Positions 27,888 to 55,784 are shown, numbered from the stretch's first letter. The stretch: DNA of 64,000 nt from Anoplopoma fimbria (GCF_027596085.1 NC_072465.1:16315207-16379206), one strand, 5' to 3'. Notes: generated by a model from the letters alone, not told the origin. A program made the numbers and translations.

Positions 27888-29965
27888 GAGGAGGAGGGCT
27901 GGGAGTGACGTTGCAGGTACGAGAGAACGCTCAGGAACGATGTTAGATTTTTGTTTTTATCATGTGAAGGTTCAGCTGTGGAAGAAAGACCAGTCGAATT
28001 GTACGTAGGTGGCTGTATTTTAAATGTAGCTGCTTTTGCTGCATTCTTGTCACTAGGGCTGTTACTTTTTCTCAAATTAACAATGAGTGTTATATTGTAG
28101 TATCCACCAGCTAACATGTCAACCATCTGACACAATCTCTGATATTACATTTGTTTTGCACTCGAAAAAAACGCAATCACCCCAGGAAAAAGTTTCAGTA
28201 TTTCTCTGTAAATTTGAAACCTGCCATGTTGGTTTGTGTTTCCCTCACACTGATGCAACACTTCAGGATCACTCCTTTTTGTTTTTAAGTCCAAACCATA
28301 ACTGTTGTTTAACAGTGTGTGTTCAGTTGACTTGACTTGAAATTATGAGTTTCGTAAATATGATGACCTGTCTGTTCAAGGGATAGCTTGACATTTAGGG
28401 AAATACACGTATTCACTCTCTGGTGGAGAGCACCAGCACTCTAAAGTTCACTTAATACACACATTTTATCTATTTTAATCTGTATAACCCCCCCAAAAAG
28501 TGGAAAAAACAAAATGTTCTATCATACTGGCCTAACTTTTGCAGTAAATTATTGTTTTTTCACTTTGTTTTTTAATTTGCGTTAAACAACTAGATATAAC
28601 GTTGTGCTTTTTGTTGCCTTTGGACAGAGCCAGGCTAGCTGTTTCCAGTCTTTATGCTAAGCTAAGATAACCAGCTGCGGTCTATAGATATGTTTTTTAC
28701 AGATCCGAGAGTGGTAATGATCTTCTCATCTTACTCACTGCAAGAAAGTGGATAAGCCTATTCCTCTCTATTGTTTTGATGCAAAGATTAATTGTGACAG
28801 TGATTGAATTGAGAAGCAGTGATTTGTTTTGGGGGACAAAGTGACAGCCCAGTGACATTTGATGGAAGCCTCTGTTTGCTATATAGGATGATATTTACAT
28901 GCTTGATATTTATAAACATTTTGTAACTGTGCACTGAGCTTTACTGATTACAGTCAGACCAACAGTATACATTATGTGTCAAATAGTAGAGTTTGTTTGG
29001 TGGGCCGGGATACTTTACGGAGAATGCTGTTGGTGCTGTATGGATGATTGTTTTATTGCTTTTTTATGTTTTATTATTGAATTAGCATTTTTGTTAGCGT
29101 AACCAAGGTGAATGTATTACACATGTACAACAAATCATGCTTCGCAGTTGCTTCCATCATGAATCCACAACAGACCTCGTCAAACATTTAAGAGGTGAAG
29201 TCATTTTCAACCACAAAATCATTTTGATTTTCATAGGAAGGTCCTGTGATCCTACAAACCTTTTTAAAATGCCAATTTTGCTCCATAAAGTAGATTTGAA
29301 GTCCAATAGATTTTCTCTCAAAACTTCAAATTACTTGTGCACTTTATTTGTCTGAGGTCATCAGCTAATGTTGGACCCTCATTTTGAAACGACTAGTTGC
29401 CAATAAGTGTGATTGAGATTTATTTGTTGTATGGATGGCAACATTACTGTTGCATTGTGACATTTTCTTGACTACTATTAACTTTTGCCAAATGTTGTCT
29501 GAAGAAAATGGCTTCTACTGTGTGCCATTACTGTGATTACTGTGCCATTATGAGCTTTAAAAGCAGCCAGGAATAATTAGTCATGATGTGGTGAATAATT
29601 GGGTATTTGAATTATATCCAGTGGCCTTTATATTTACTGTACACGATTCTAAAACAAGTATCCTAGATTTATTTGCTACGTGCTATTTAATTACATATAG
29701 TTTTATATAACACTAAGGCTGTAAAAAATATTTTCCGCCTTCAGTAAATGTGAAGCAACATGAAGTGAACCAGATAAAAAGGCAGCAATCATTCCATGAA
29801 TATTCCCCTTTTTGCTTAATGTGTTTGCTGTTGAACAGACAGCCATAAGCTGAAGACATGTACATATTGTTTTTATACAAATTATGTATTGTTTTTGTAA
29901 TCATGCACATATTCTAGTTTCAATGCCGTGAAGAATGTTCTAAAGATGTATGTAACGTTGGGAGA

Positions 29966-29971
29966 AATAAA
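29966..29971 (+). promoter_or_regulatory. polyadenylation signal AATAAA (C1orf159 orthologue)
   Basis: AATAAA is followed by TTTCCATAACCAGTTTTTCT and a GT-rich element. If used, the 3' UTR is about 2.1 kb and fills the otherwise gene-free stretch 27888-29990, in which I see no other coding signal. Confidence 0.5.
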
Positions 29972-30374
29972 GCACCTTTCCATAACCAGTTTTTCTCTCT
30001 GTGCAGCTTCTCTAATGTGAGCTCATACGCTGCTGGTTTTGTATGTAAAACTATTTAGCTTAAATTTCATATTGTTCAAAGACCAATTTGAACAATTTTA
30101 ATGTGGTTTCTGTGTGTTCTGAGAACCCACACAGCGCCACACTGGGGGTTTTCTGGCTGTTCCTCAACTCAGATAAGACCTGCAGTGAAGTGACACCCAT
30201 AGTAAAGATGTTCTGAGATCGCTGAAAAATGCTTATTTTGGGGTAACCGAGACCTGTACTGAATTTGTGTCTGATGGGAAATTGCAAGGTTTTGTGTTTG
30301 CTTCTGTCCTCAAATGAGTTAACGTTTAAGTCTCAAATACCTCCATTAAAAGTTGTTGTTTATGTTTATTCTAT

Positions 30375-30462
30375 GTCTATCTTTCTTTATTTTAAAGCAC
30401 TTTGTGCTGTATTTCTTGTATGAAAGGTGCTGTACAAATAAAGTTTATTATTATTATTTCTT
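30375..30462 (+). repeat. SINE/LINE-type 3' tail
   Basis: AAAGCACTTTGTGCTGTAT, then GAAAGGTGCTGTACAAATAA and a TTATTATTATTA tail, is a widespread fish retroposon end. The trinucleotide tail marks the insertion's 3' side. The body upstream is too diverged to delimit. Confidence 0.6.
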
Positions 30463-31065
30463 TTGTGATTCCTGCTGCTAATAATAAACAATGCCTCACT
30501 GTGAGGCAGACAAGAACCTATTTCTACATGAATGAAAGGTTTACTGAGAAATTATTTCAAATGTCCCTGTTGGGTCATTGAATAAAATGATTGGTTCCTA
30601 CTAGATCAACAGGAATTAAAGTACTTTACTTATCTTGATTCTTAACATTACAGTATGTATAGCAGAGTGGCAAGCAAGCAAGACATCCAAGCAAGTGGTA
30701 CAATTTACAGTGCATTTTGAAAATCCACAATCTTGTTACTGACTTAAGACTATAATGACCTGCAAAGTTTTGTGATAATAAGAATTAACATAAAAAAATC
30801 CATCTTAATGTAAATTAAAATAGTGTATTCATGACTTTTTTGACGTTTGTTCAGATTTTGTAATTTTAAATAAATGCACTTATATATCCATGATACATCC
30901 AAAATGTGTCATGCGTCCTTGAAAGTCTATCATGTTAATAATGGAATTTCGCATCAATCTCACCTCTAAAAACTATGAGGGCTTGTATTTTAAGGTACTG
31001 AAACGCCATACCTCTGGCAATAGAGGGACAGACATTTGCAGCTACATGTGACTGGACATACTCCT

Positions 31066-31081
31066 CTATTTATAACAGCTG
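31066..31081 (+). promoter_or_regulatory. MEF2 site abutting an E-box upstream of perm1
   Basis: CTATTTATAA fits the MEF2 consensus YTAWWWWTAR exactly and is followed with no gap by CAGCTG, a myogenic-type E-box. It lies about 115 bp before the donor of the putative noncoding exon 1 of perm1 (ends 31195) and could also act as the TATA element. Muscle expression of PERM1 is established. Binding here is inferred. Confidence 0.6.
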
Positions 31082-31099
31082 AGTGCAAGGCCCCAGTGA

Positions 31100-31195
31100 G
31101 ACATATGCAAGGACAGACGGACATCAGAGCTGAAATGTCCCTTCAGTGAGAAAGTGCAAACACCTTTAAACTGGACACTTGTCCTTCTGCAAAAG
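31100..31195 (+). other. probable noncoding exon 1 of perm1
   Basis: The exon end is set by a donor (CAAAAG followed by GTAGGT). The matching acceptor is TTTTTTCAG at 31919, which leads into the short leader before the start codon at 31945. The 5' limit is guessed from the MEF2/TATA-like element about 30 bp upstream. Confidence 0.45.
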
Positions 31196-31944
31196 GTAGG
31201 TTTTCTTTCTACTACAATACCACATTCACAACAATGTCCTGTTGCTATATGCTTTGTGTTGCTTGTGTTGATAATGTAATACTTATGTAATAGACAAGAC
31301 CTTCACTGACTTTCACGTAGAGCAGTTGAGAGTTGTTATCAGCAATCCTAATAACTCCACACCTGAAAAGTAAAGAAAAACCTTTTACCCTGTCGATAAA
31401 ACAATACCACATAACACACCTACTTGCTGTAATTTTAAGTAAGATGACATTTTAATATTTAAATCACATCGCATCAATGACCCTCACTGAGTATGTTTGT
31501 TAAGATGATACAGTATGTTGTGCCCTGACATTGGACATCTGAAGTTTTCATATCAGGTCATATGACCGGAGTATTTCGGGGTCTGTTATGGATCTTGTGA
31601 CCATGATATTTAAGTGTTGCTTTGCTGTCCTCTGAGGTCTTCAGCTCTCAAGCTTTGAACTACTATAGCAGTTTGTTTTACGTTCTTCACAACAGTTTCC
31701 TAATGCCAGCTGATTACAAGCAATGTTAAGCTTCAGATAAATACAAGCTCTATATTTAACTCAAAGGTGTTGATGGAACTTCAACGACAAGCCAGGGGTG
31801 AAACCAAGGATGTACTGCTACACATTGCATAAAGCCACTTTGATTATTTTTCATGCAAAATACCTGAATCTGCAGCCTTCTAACACTGATCTGTTTTTGT
31901 TTTCTCCTACTTTTTTCAGATTGAGGAGCATGTGAGTTATCAAA

Positions 31945-34900
31945 ATGGATGATTTAGATCACAGCATGCACATTGCAGAGGATGACTGGTCGAGCTTCTA
32001 TGAGGAGAGTGAGGCGTTTTGTCTGCCTCAACCCTCTCTTGCCTGCCCTGATAGCTGGAACCTCAGTGATTCAGAGGAGTCAGGAAACTCAAGTTCAGTC
32101 TTTAGCACCGGCCAAAAGGAGCCACAGCAGAACTCTGCTGAAAACAGTGATGAAGCTGAAAGCAGCGTTGCAGGATGCTGCATTGAGGAAAACAACTACT
32201 CAGGTTGTGTAAAGTATATATCAGGGCAGATTATTCAGAGTGGTAAAGGAGGAGGAGAAGATGATCTTACAACAAAAGCCGAAGTGTGTTTTGATCTTTC
32301 TGTAGGAACCGCCATCAACACAGCAGAGCACATCACAGAGGACACAGATGACATCACAACCACACTGCAAACGGAGCAACTGAATGTTCAGTATTCAGAT
32401 GAAGAACCATCAGAGCTGAAAAAAGAAGATGGAGATGTGCAAATGGAGAGTGACACTCATGAATTCAAATCCATACAGGAACGTGACCCACTTTCTTGCA
32501 ACCGAGCTGAGATAAATGTGAGCGGGCCGCACGCCTCAGACAGAGCTGTGAGTGAGGATGTGAGTGCCGTCGCTTTAACAGGAGAAAGAGAGCGCTGGTT
32601 CGTGACAGTGAATGACAGTCCTGCACAACAGCGACTGCGTGGCGCCTCTGTGAAAAAAAAACGAAGACAAAAAAAAACTCGCAAGAACAATAACGTGTGC
32701 AGACCTGGACAAGGGAGATCACTAGAAATTGGCTTAAAGTTTCAGATAATGAAAGATAATTATGAATTAGAGGGAGGGACTGACACAGAGTCTGTCACAC
32801 AAGACAACAAAAACTTTTCAGGAGGGTATCCAAGTGCTGAACAAGATCCTGAAAGCACTCAGACGGGAATCATTTCAGATTCATCCCAAATGTCTTTAAA
32901 CTCTGAAGAAGAGTGTTTGTCAGAAAAACTGACTCATTTCCCCAAACACAATATCATTGAGCCAATGATAGACAGAATACAACACGACACATTTCCACCC
33001 AAAGTCCCTTCACAGTTTGACAGTGTGGAGTCTGACGAGCTTGAAGACACTGTTGAGTTCTTCTCCACTCACAGTTTTGATTCTGAAAGCTATCTGTCTG
33101 CTGCTGAATCACTGGAGGAATTGCAGCAACTTGTTGTGGAACAACAGCAATTGCAAAGCTCATTATCTCTGACAGAAAACAACAATCTTTTCAATCTCAC
33201 TGAGAACGCCGATGCAGACAATACTCAGGACAGAGAAGTGCATTCTTGGGATAGCACTCTCTCTTGCAATGTGACGGCTACCGACTCTGAAGGTCATGAA
33301 AGTGCTGACGTTGAGCTCACCCTGACATTACCATCTGCCGGCCAAAGTGTTGACAAAATGCCAGATGACAACTCCACATGTGATAACGACACACACAGCA
33401 CGCTGCCCTCGAACACACATGGACTCCAAACACATGAAATGAGTCTTTCAGCATCTGGTGGCTCTTCAGGAGCTCGTCTTCTCCCCGTACCTGATTTAAC
33501 GGTAACACCGTGCTCTGTGGCTGACAGTCCTGAAACATATGCCGAAGCAGCGGGTCACACTCAGCCTGTGTACGCCATTTCTGCCTTTTGGGATGAAATG
33601 GAGAAACTGACGATAAATGACATTTTGCAGCTCAGGATGGGTAGAAAGACCCCTCCCAGGGAAACACAAGGATCAGTGACACCAAACACAGATGATCACA
33701 GCTCTTTGGTTGACACTGTGGAGTATAGTTCGTCTGATGGCGGTCTGATGGACGCCTCCGACGCTGCTGACTCAGACTATTTCACACAGCCTGATGAATC
33801 CAAGCGCGATCGTTCAAGCTGTGAGTTTTCTACCTCCGATTTTGAAGAAGAGTACTGGCCGTTTCTCAAGGCCAGTAGGAACCCCAGTCCTGACCCTCAA
33901 AGCAATAAACAACGAAGCACGAGTGACTCTCCTATCTTCACATATGAGGAAGAGGAGTTCACAAGCTCTGAAGGAAAGGAGACACCTGTGCCTTCAGAGG
34001 ACTTTGCAAGGAAATGTTTAGAGGATCAGGACTCAAATGCTTTAATTTCAAGCCAACTTGCGTTGCCAAGACAGATAACAAAAAGCAAAAGCGTGCACAA
34101 TGTACAAGCTCTGAACACCGAGGATTTATCTTTGCAGTTGCTACTTGGTGATGATGAGAGCAGTGTTTCTCAGCAGCTGTCCGTCTCTGGAGGAAAACGC
34201 TGTTTTAAAAGCGTGTGACAGCCTGTTAGCACTAATACCTGCACCTTTAATGGATGATTATTATCAAATATTCTTCCCTGAAGTGTTTCAGTACTTCTTC
34301 AGAGAAGATCAAACAAAGAGTGTCTTCCGCTGTGTCACAGTCTATGAGCCAGAGGACATCTCAGTTACTCCTGTGATTGACTACCCTCTTTGGACATTCA
34401 GGGATGAAATGTTATTATCTCCCTTCCACGATTTCCAGCACAGGGAGGAGAAACCCATCCCCATTTTCTCTTGTTCTCATCCCACCGTCAGAGAACTCAC
34501 ATTCCCAAATCAGCACTATGTTTACTTGAGTGCAGACTGCAAAGAGGAGGACGACATCTCTCCAATCAGAGTCGTGTCTCACTGTTTCATCCAAGGTAGT
34601 GATTGTGGGGCAGCAGCCCCACATGGATTCAACAGTTGGAAAAGTTTGATAAGGAAGGTTCGCTTCCCCGACAAAGGTAGCATCTGGTGCAGGAGATCTG
34701 GCGCCTGGGTGTTTCCAGTTGAGGCTGAGAACATAACCATCAAGAGTGCAGATCCACCATTAACAGCGCTCACTGAGAGAAGAGTATCTTCAACTCCTTC
34801 TCAGTTGTTTGGAGAGCTAGCAGTACAGCAGAGGGTGTTGGAAGCTATCAAGACAAGTAAGTCAGAGCTCTCTCATACATCGAACTGGATGGAAAAAACA

Positions 34901-35469
34901 ACAAACACTCAAAGCAAAACAACAAATAAAATCTCCTCTTTTGTCTCTTACAGGACGAGAGGGCATCTTCTCCACACTGAAGCAGTCAGATATGTGTTTG
35001 GTCTGCATTGCTTTTGCCTCCTGGGTGTTAAAATCTTCTGATCCAGAAGCTGCTGATGCCTGGAAAGCAGGTATGAAACTACTTGCAATGATAATCTGGT
35101 GTTACAGTCACACATTTCAAACTTGATTAAAAACTAGTGTGTAGAATACCTAGATTTAAGGCCCCTGAAAACATCATCCTCATTCAGCTTCTTCCTGAAA
35201 GGTGATGTCACATATTTCTCTGCACCAATCAGACTTCAGCAAAATAACTAAGAATATTAAATGTTACAAAGAAAGACTTACATTTGAAACCATGTCCTCA
35301 GGGGCTTTAAGTGTTGAACATGAAGAGTACTTAATAGGCCGGTGAATTGACAACCAATTCTTCAAAGTGACCTTTTTTGAAATTCTGTTCAGCTCTGCTA
35401 GCAAATGTGAGTGCGCTGTCGGCCATCCAGTACCTGCGGCAGTATGTGAAGAAGAAGAATCCTTCTTAA
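31945..35469 (+). CDS. perm1: PERM1-like PGC-1/ERR-induced regulator in muscle, with one apparent frameshift
   Basis: PERM1 is induced by PGC-1/ERR in striated muscle and promotes oxidative-metabolism genes. Coding exons are 31945-34856, 34954-35070 and 35393-35469. The large exon is acidic and Ser-rich, as in the family, with the conserved block SAFWDEMEKLTINDILQLRM and TKSKSVHNVQAL. The C-terminal part (LMDDYYQIFFPEVFQYFFRE, TFPNQHYVYLS) and last exons (LVCIAFASWVLKSSDPEAAD, SAIQYLRQYVKKK) are conserved too. The first 757 codons stop at 34218, whereas the downstream part lies in the +1 frame, open from about 34145. Total exon length is one base over a multiple of three, so a single-nucleotide insertion or sequence error within 34145-34218 is the simplest reading. 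Without it the product would be about 1034 aa. Gene identity is inferred from conserved blocks and from synteny with C1orf159. Confidence 0.85.
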
Positions 35470-38400
35470 GATGATCCCTGATACGTACACACAAGAGAGA
35501 AGAGAAGAGTCATTTCCAAAACATTTTCCCCTGGGTCCATCTGTAAAAATATATCTACTTTATACATATACATATATGTTGCAGTAATACTTCTTCTGTC
35601 GTAGTGTGTATGTATTGGTTTCCGAGTTACAGTGCAGAATGTAAAGGTAGAAGTTAGCAAACTTATGTTTGAAGTTATTTTCAGTCTGAAGCTAGTTTGA
35701 CATTTTTAGTTAAAGGAAGTTAGAGTCTGGTGATATTCTGTTTCTCACTGTTCATACAAGAGACACACCAACAACAAATTGATCTTTATAACTAGTATTG
35801 TCTGTTTAACCAAAGCCAACAGATGTAGCTTATACCATTGAGACCTCCATTGTTGTCTAAATACACTTCATTAGAATGAATATGGACGCTGTAGAGTCAG
35901 TCACACATTCACAGTCCTGCTTCTCTAAGTACTTACTAACAAATCAAGGTTGGAAAAATAATAATTCCCAACAAATGCACTTAAAGATTCAAGTTTTTAA
36001 TTTATTCTTCAAAAATGAGGGGGGGGATATTCCCTGTGCTAAAATGCTTATTTGCAATCAATATAATTAGAATGATAGTAAAAATAGAAGATACATTTTC
36101 AAACAAAAAAATATATAGATACATGTACATTCAGTATTTTTTTCAGCATAGGTAAAATGTACACATCACATTTGTAGGCAGACAACATAATAATAATTTA
36201 AAAAAAATACTCACCCAGACACACACACATCATCCTAATGGTTACATTTGCGAAAAATTACAGTGCCCAGTTATTTAAGGAAATTGTTGAGCTTTTTTTT
36301 TCTTATTTAATTGAATATATATAAGACCTAATATATAAATTGGCTTGGGGTTGAAAAACACAGACAAGAAAGATAAGTTGGAAAGTACTGAGGGGCGGAC
36401 AACACATATTGTTTTAGTCTTTTCATTGGACTTGTTAATAAGAAAAAATACAACTTATCACCAGCCATATTCTTTAAGTATGTGAACATTTTAAACTTTT
36501 AATAGCTTTGATTTATCAGTTCTGGATAAAGTGATGTTGATGTGGACCATTATGTAAGCACAGAAGCTCATACTTTTTTAACGCCTGCTGTTTGTGAATG
36601 TCATGGCTTTGTATGTCATCAAGCTAAGTTTTAATGGCAGCTTGTAGAGTTTTTCAGCAGATGCAAGGTGTTTGTGGGGCGTCTTTGTAGAGCATGACAA
36701 AGGGGATACAACCGTGTTGTTGAAAGGTATTGGTCTGATTTGTATATATGTTGTAAGAAGGTATGCTACTCAGTAGGTGAGTAGCATGAGCTGTGCATGA
36801 TAGGTATGCATCGCTTTTTGTCTTTCAACCCTTTGAAAACAAAGCTATGTCTACTTATGACCTGTCATTACAGGCTGCACCAGTTGAGAGCAGTTTAGAA
36901 TGTTTTTCCACTTTTAGACCATTCGATTTGAATAATTTCTGACAGGCCTGGAGCAGTAAAATTATACAGCAATAAACTACACAGAGCAGAATGTAACTGT
37001 GTAGGTTGGGAACCACTGGTCTAAAAAACTGTGTAGTTAAACAGCCAGCGAATCCGTCACATCCTGTGTGGATACAAAATGTAAGCTTGAAGAAAATCTA
37101 ATATATTTGTCTTTATACGTATCAGTAAAATAAAACTGACATATGCGTTAAATGTTGCTGTCTCAGATGCTTTTATGTATTACCTGAAAATGATTTGCTG
37201 CTGTCGCTGTCACATTTTGTGTGAATGCTCTTTGTCAGAAACTTCTCTTTTCAAACTAGACTGGAAACATATGATTTTACATATAGTTTTTTTGCAATAA
37301 GTAATATTTAATGCAATAAAGTCATGAATACATCACGCTCCTCTCTATCCAAATTGATGTGTGCAGGAAGAAGCAGCACTAACATGAACCTATACTGTCA
37401 TTTTCACACAGTATATACACATGCTGTTGCCAGTTTATTTAGTACACCTAGCTAAAGTGAATGCAGTTTAATACACTATATTACACAGATAGGTGTTCCT
37501 GTTATGTAGACCTTATTGATATTAACGGGGTGGACAAAATAACGGAAACACCTGTCAGAATAATGCAATTCAATTAAACAGCACCAGAAACAATATCCTC
37601 CAACATGACCATACAGTTGAATCAACTTCTCTCTAAAAAAGTACCAAAAAAAGAAATCATAACTTTCACTAAGGTAAAATGTGCCGTTGGACAGCATTAG
37701 TTTTAGCAAGGTGTACAGAATAAATGGGTAATACCACAGGCTGTTTTTTCAGAGGAACTCCAAGTGCAAAGAGAATAAGGTGTCATTGCAGAAATATTTA
37801 TTGAAATAAATATGCAATGGATACACTTTCATATTATGTCACATAAATATTGAATTTAAAGGCCGTTCTTTATAAATTCTTCAAAATGCTTAAGATTTAG
37901 TCTCTTTCCAATTCATTAACTCTCATTACAACAATGCAAATACATTATTCTAATACAACTTTCTATCTGTAGCGACAGATCCTGGTCCAATTAATAATCA
38001 TCTTACCTTATAATACTATATAATGTTTTAGCTTATGATTTACTGCTATCGTGCTGAATCGAGGGTCAAGGGTTCACGACTACTGCTATATCAATAGTAC
38101 TCATTCATATAGAATATTGTGAACATTTAATATTTACAATCTCAAAAATGAGCGAATAAAAGCTTCGGTTATACTGTCAAAAGATATCTTGATATATAAA
38201 ACTTTAGGATTTAGACAAATATTTAGCAGATTTAAGAGTAAAGCCAACCTCTAATATGCTTTCAAAGTCTAAACACCACAATGTAACTTGCTACTCTAGT
38301 TTGGTGAGAAAAATTAAGGGTGAGTCATGCTATTTCGTTACAATCATCCAGACACAGATTTAAATGTTATTCTGTACAAGGTAATCATTTATAAATCAAA

Positions 38401-38792
38401 GATAGATATTTAAACTTAGGAACAAAGTCAGTCTGTTTTCATATCATATATAAGAGCTATATTTTAGCAAATTCATATTACTGCATATGAAACAGTTTAA
38501 CAGTTTGTTAGAGAAAATCTGTCATTTTAAATCTCACATGAATGTGTGAGATTGTTCGTTATTTTGATAATAAAACTAGTATGTAAGTCTTACGTGATAT
38601 GAAAATCTCAGACGGACTTTGACAGTGTCATTAAGTGCTGAACAAGGAATGCACATAAAGATCCACAAAGATTTTTCTAAAATATATTAAAACAAAAGAA
38701 AAGACACACAAATATTCTCTTAAAGTCTTAAAAAGTACACAGTATTCTATTGGGTATGAATGTAGGGTTTCAGGGCATGCACCACCTGGCAC
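35470..38792. other. perm1-rere convergent intergenic region and 3' UTRs
   Basis: No coding gene is supported in this AT-rich stretch. It should contain the 3' UTRs of both genes. One mobile-element remnant is recognisable at 37425-37720. Several AATAAA/TTTATT signals are present, but none could be singled out. Confidence 0.5.
37425..37720. repeat. DNA-transposon-like dispersed repeat
   Basis: The segment begins GTTGCCAGTTTATTTAGTAC with ACCTAGCTAAAGTGAATGCA and contains GGGGTGGACAAAATAACGG with AAACACCTGTCAGAATAATG. It ends in ACAGCATTAGTTTTAGCAAG with GTGTAC. I recognise it as a fish repeat often seen in noncoding DNA. A diverged fragment in inverted orientation is at 63225-63290. There are no intact termini or ORF. 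Confidence 0.55.
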
Positions 38793-47229
<8,437 letters not shown>

Positions 47230-47715
47230 GTCGAGGGATGTTTGGATGTGGCTTGTTGACACTACGTAGCGCAGTGGGCGATACACACAAAAACTATGCG
47301 AAGCCCCTATTACATGGCTATTCAAAATGGAGGCGGTGTAGTGGAGCGAGTCAGTCTATTTTTTTTTTTCTCTCTCCCAGTGCAATGACCTCAGCAGCCA
47401 CAGCTAAGCCTTCAAAGTTGTCTGGGTGTACATGACTGAGCATGTGCTGCGGATCAGCGGCGGCGGCGGCGGCAGCAGGAACCGCGGAGGCTGCTGCTCA
47501 TCATCAGCTGCTGCACACAGGCCTCCGTGAATCAAACAACATATCATACTGTGTGTGCTGCTGTGGTTAATAAACATTATTATGTAAGACGTGACATTCA
47601 TCTGCCGGCGACAGAAACAGGCCTGTTAATGGAGGACTGTGGTGGAGAGAAAAACACTGACTGACAATATACCCACCCTTTTGTCGTATTTGCAGCCCGA
47701 CTTGTTTAGGGTTAT
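47230..47715 (-). promoter_or_regulatory. rere CpG-rich promoter region
   Basis: CpG-dense sequence surrounds the short-form start codon (about 46980-47480), including a pure CGG run near 47458-47474 and a T/CT tract at 47358-47376. This pattern fits a broad housekeeping-type promoter. The exact start site cannot be read. Confidence 0.55.
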
Positions 47716-48235
47716 TGAATATAATATATATATATGTGTGTATATATAAATATATACACATATACATATTTATAAATACACATACATGCATATACATTTA
47801 TATATATATATGTGTCGTTATGTATATATATATATACACACATATATATATATATATACATATATATACATTTATATATGTATGTATATATACACACATA
47901 TACACATATACATGTATACATATATATATACATGTATACATATATATACATATGTATATATACATATATACATATATATACATATACATATGTATATATA
48001 CATATATATACATATGTATATACATATGTATATATACATATACATACATATATATACATATGTATACATATATAACTACATATATACATATATATACATA
48101 TATATGTATATATATATATAATACACATATACATATATATATACACACACATAGATAAAAAATACTCATACATAGATAAAAATACTCATACATATAAATA
48201 CACATAAATATACATATGCACATATACATATAAAT
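47716..48235. repeat. TA/TACA-rich low-complexity satellite
   Basis: About 500 bp consists of interleaved TATATA, TACATA and CACATA units lying between rere and eno1. Long open frames occur on both strands only because stop codons are rare in such repeats. The tract could form hairpins or unwind easily. Confidence 0.95.
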
Positions 48236-48244
48236 TCACACACA

Positions 48245-48560
48245 CGCACACGCACAGTGGTGTAGTGGTTAGCACTGTCGCCTCACTTCCCGGGCCTTCT
48301 GTTTGGAGTTCGCATGATGTCCCAGTGTCAGCGTGGGTTCTCTCTGGGTTCTCCGGCTTCCTCCCACAGTCCAAAACAACATGCTACTGAGGTTAATCAA
48401 AGACTCTAAATTGCCCATAGGTGTGAATGTGAGTGTGAATGGTTGTATGTATTCTATATGTGAACCCTGCCTCCGCCCAATGACAGCCGAGACCGGCTCC
48501 CCGCACCCCCCGCAGACCTTCACCAGGATAAGCGGTTATGGTTAATGAATGAATAAACAA
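48245..48560 (+). repeat. common teleost interspersed repeat
   Basis: The copy starts GTGGTGTAGTGGTTAGCACT with GTCGCCTCAC, passes through GGCTTCCTCCCACAGTCCAA and TGCCCATAGGTGTGAATGTG, and ends near CAGGATAAGCGGTTATGG with AATGAATG units. This sequence is widespread in fish genomes. I do not assign a class with confidence. Confidence 0.8.
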
Positions 48561-48841
48561 ACAAATATACATATATAGACACACACTCGTGTATAAATAT
48601 ATATATAAAAAATATATATATATTATTATATAATAAAGGTTTCACATGTCCCTTTTTATCTTAATATATAATAATCAGATTGAATTTTCTCCTTGTTTCC
48701 ATTATTATAAATCTAAGCTGGCGAAATAGTCAAAAGATGTGGGAAGTCAATCTCCTTTAAGAAAACCCATCTACCACCAGAGCAAATTAAAATGAAACAT
48801 GGAAGAAATAAACACAACACATTCTGTCACTAAGAGTATTT

Positions 48842-48847
48842 TTTATT
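48842..48847 (-). promoter_or_regulatory. polyadenylation signal AATAAA (eno1)
   Basis: AATAAA on the minus strand lies about 300 nt after the eno1 stop codon, a 3' UTR length usual for enolase mRNAs. It is the first strong signal downstream. Confidence 0.65.
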
Positions 48848-49145
48848 AACCGTCTCCAAATGCAGCTTTTGTGATTAGTTTGTGAGTGTTGTTAATATTT
48901 ATTACTCAAGATATAATCAGGTCTATTATTTTACTCCACATTAACAAACATGGCCGAATACAGTAGAAGACTTGATTATCAAGTGTTACAGTTTCAGTGA
49001 CTACAGTAAGTTCTCTCTATAAATTACACCATCACTCTACTTTATCCATTATTGCTTTGAGAGGTTTTCAATTTTTGTCCGGTGGATTGTTATGCATTTA
49101 TGTGCATGAATCCATTTCGATGTAAAGGAAATGATTAATCATCAT

Positions 49146-55116
<5,971 letters not shown>

Positions 55117-55784
55117 GGTGTAGGAACTTAATGAGACAAAGAAGATGAACTTATTACTATCTGATCTGACGATCCTCTGACCAAAAAGAAAGATGCAAAT
55201 TAAAACTCAATGCTATCTTAAAGTCTTTTTTTTTGTCACACCTCTTTTACCCTCTTTCGTCCTTGTGGCTTACTCACAAAAATATCCTGACCTAGCTGCA
55301 AGCTTAGGCGTTCCAACAGCCATGCTACCGACTAATTGGATTAGACCTTCTCATCTGATTAATCACATGGCAGTAAGGATGTAGAAATTGCTGCATCTGT
55401 CTAATTTAGGCTGGCACATACAAATAACCTGTGTTGCTGTAGTAAAATGTTTAGCAATTTAAGTTCTGGCATGGAATCATGAAGATGCATTGATTACAGA
55501 ATTTATACCATAACAAAGTCCCTCTGCCTTTCCAGACCATGATATCCACAATAATCCCTCGCCTTTGCATGCCAGATAGACAAGCAGCTAACCACCAATG
55601 ACTCTTCCTGTAGACCTAACTGCAGCCCAGAGACCAAAATCGTGAAGGAAACTGCAATTAAATGAATTTGATAGGAACACTCTTCCCTTTCATTCTTTAA
55701 AAAAAAAATACACAAACACCAAGAGCTGAAACAATAAGGTGATTCAATAATAGTTGAAGGACAAAATGAACTATAGCCATGTTG

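Noticed and set aside
47712..48229. Long Tyr/Ile-rich open frames on both strands
   Set aside because: They are produced by the TA/TACA repeat, which rarely makes stop codons in any frame. There is no start context or similarity.
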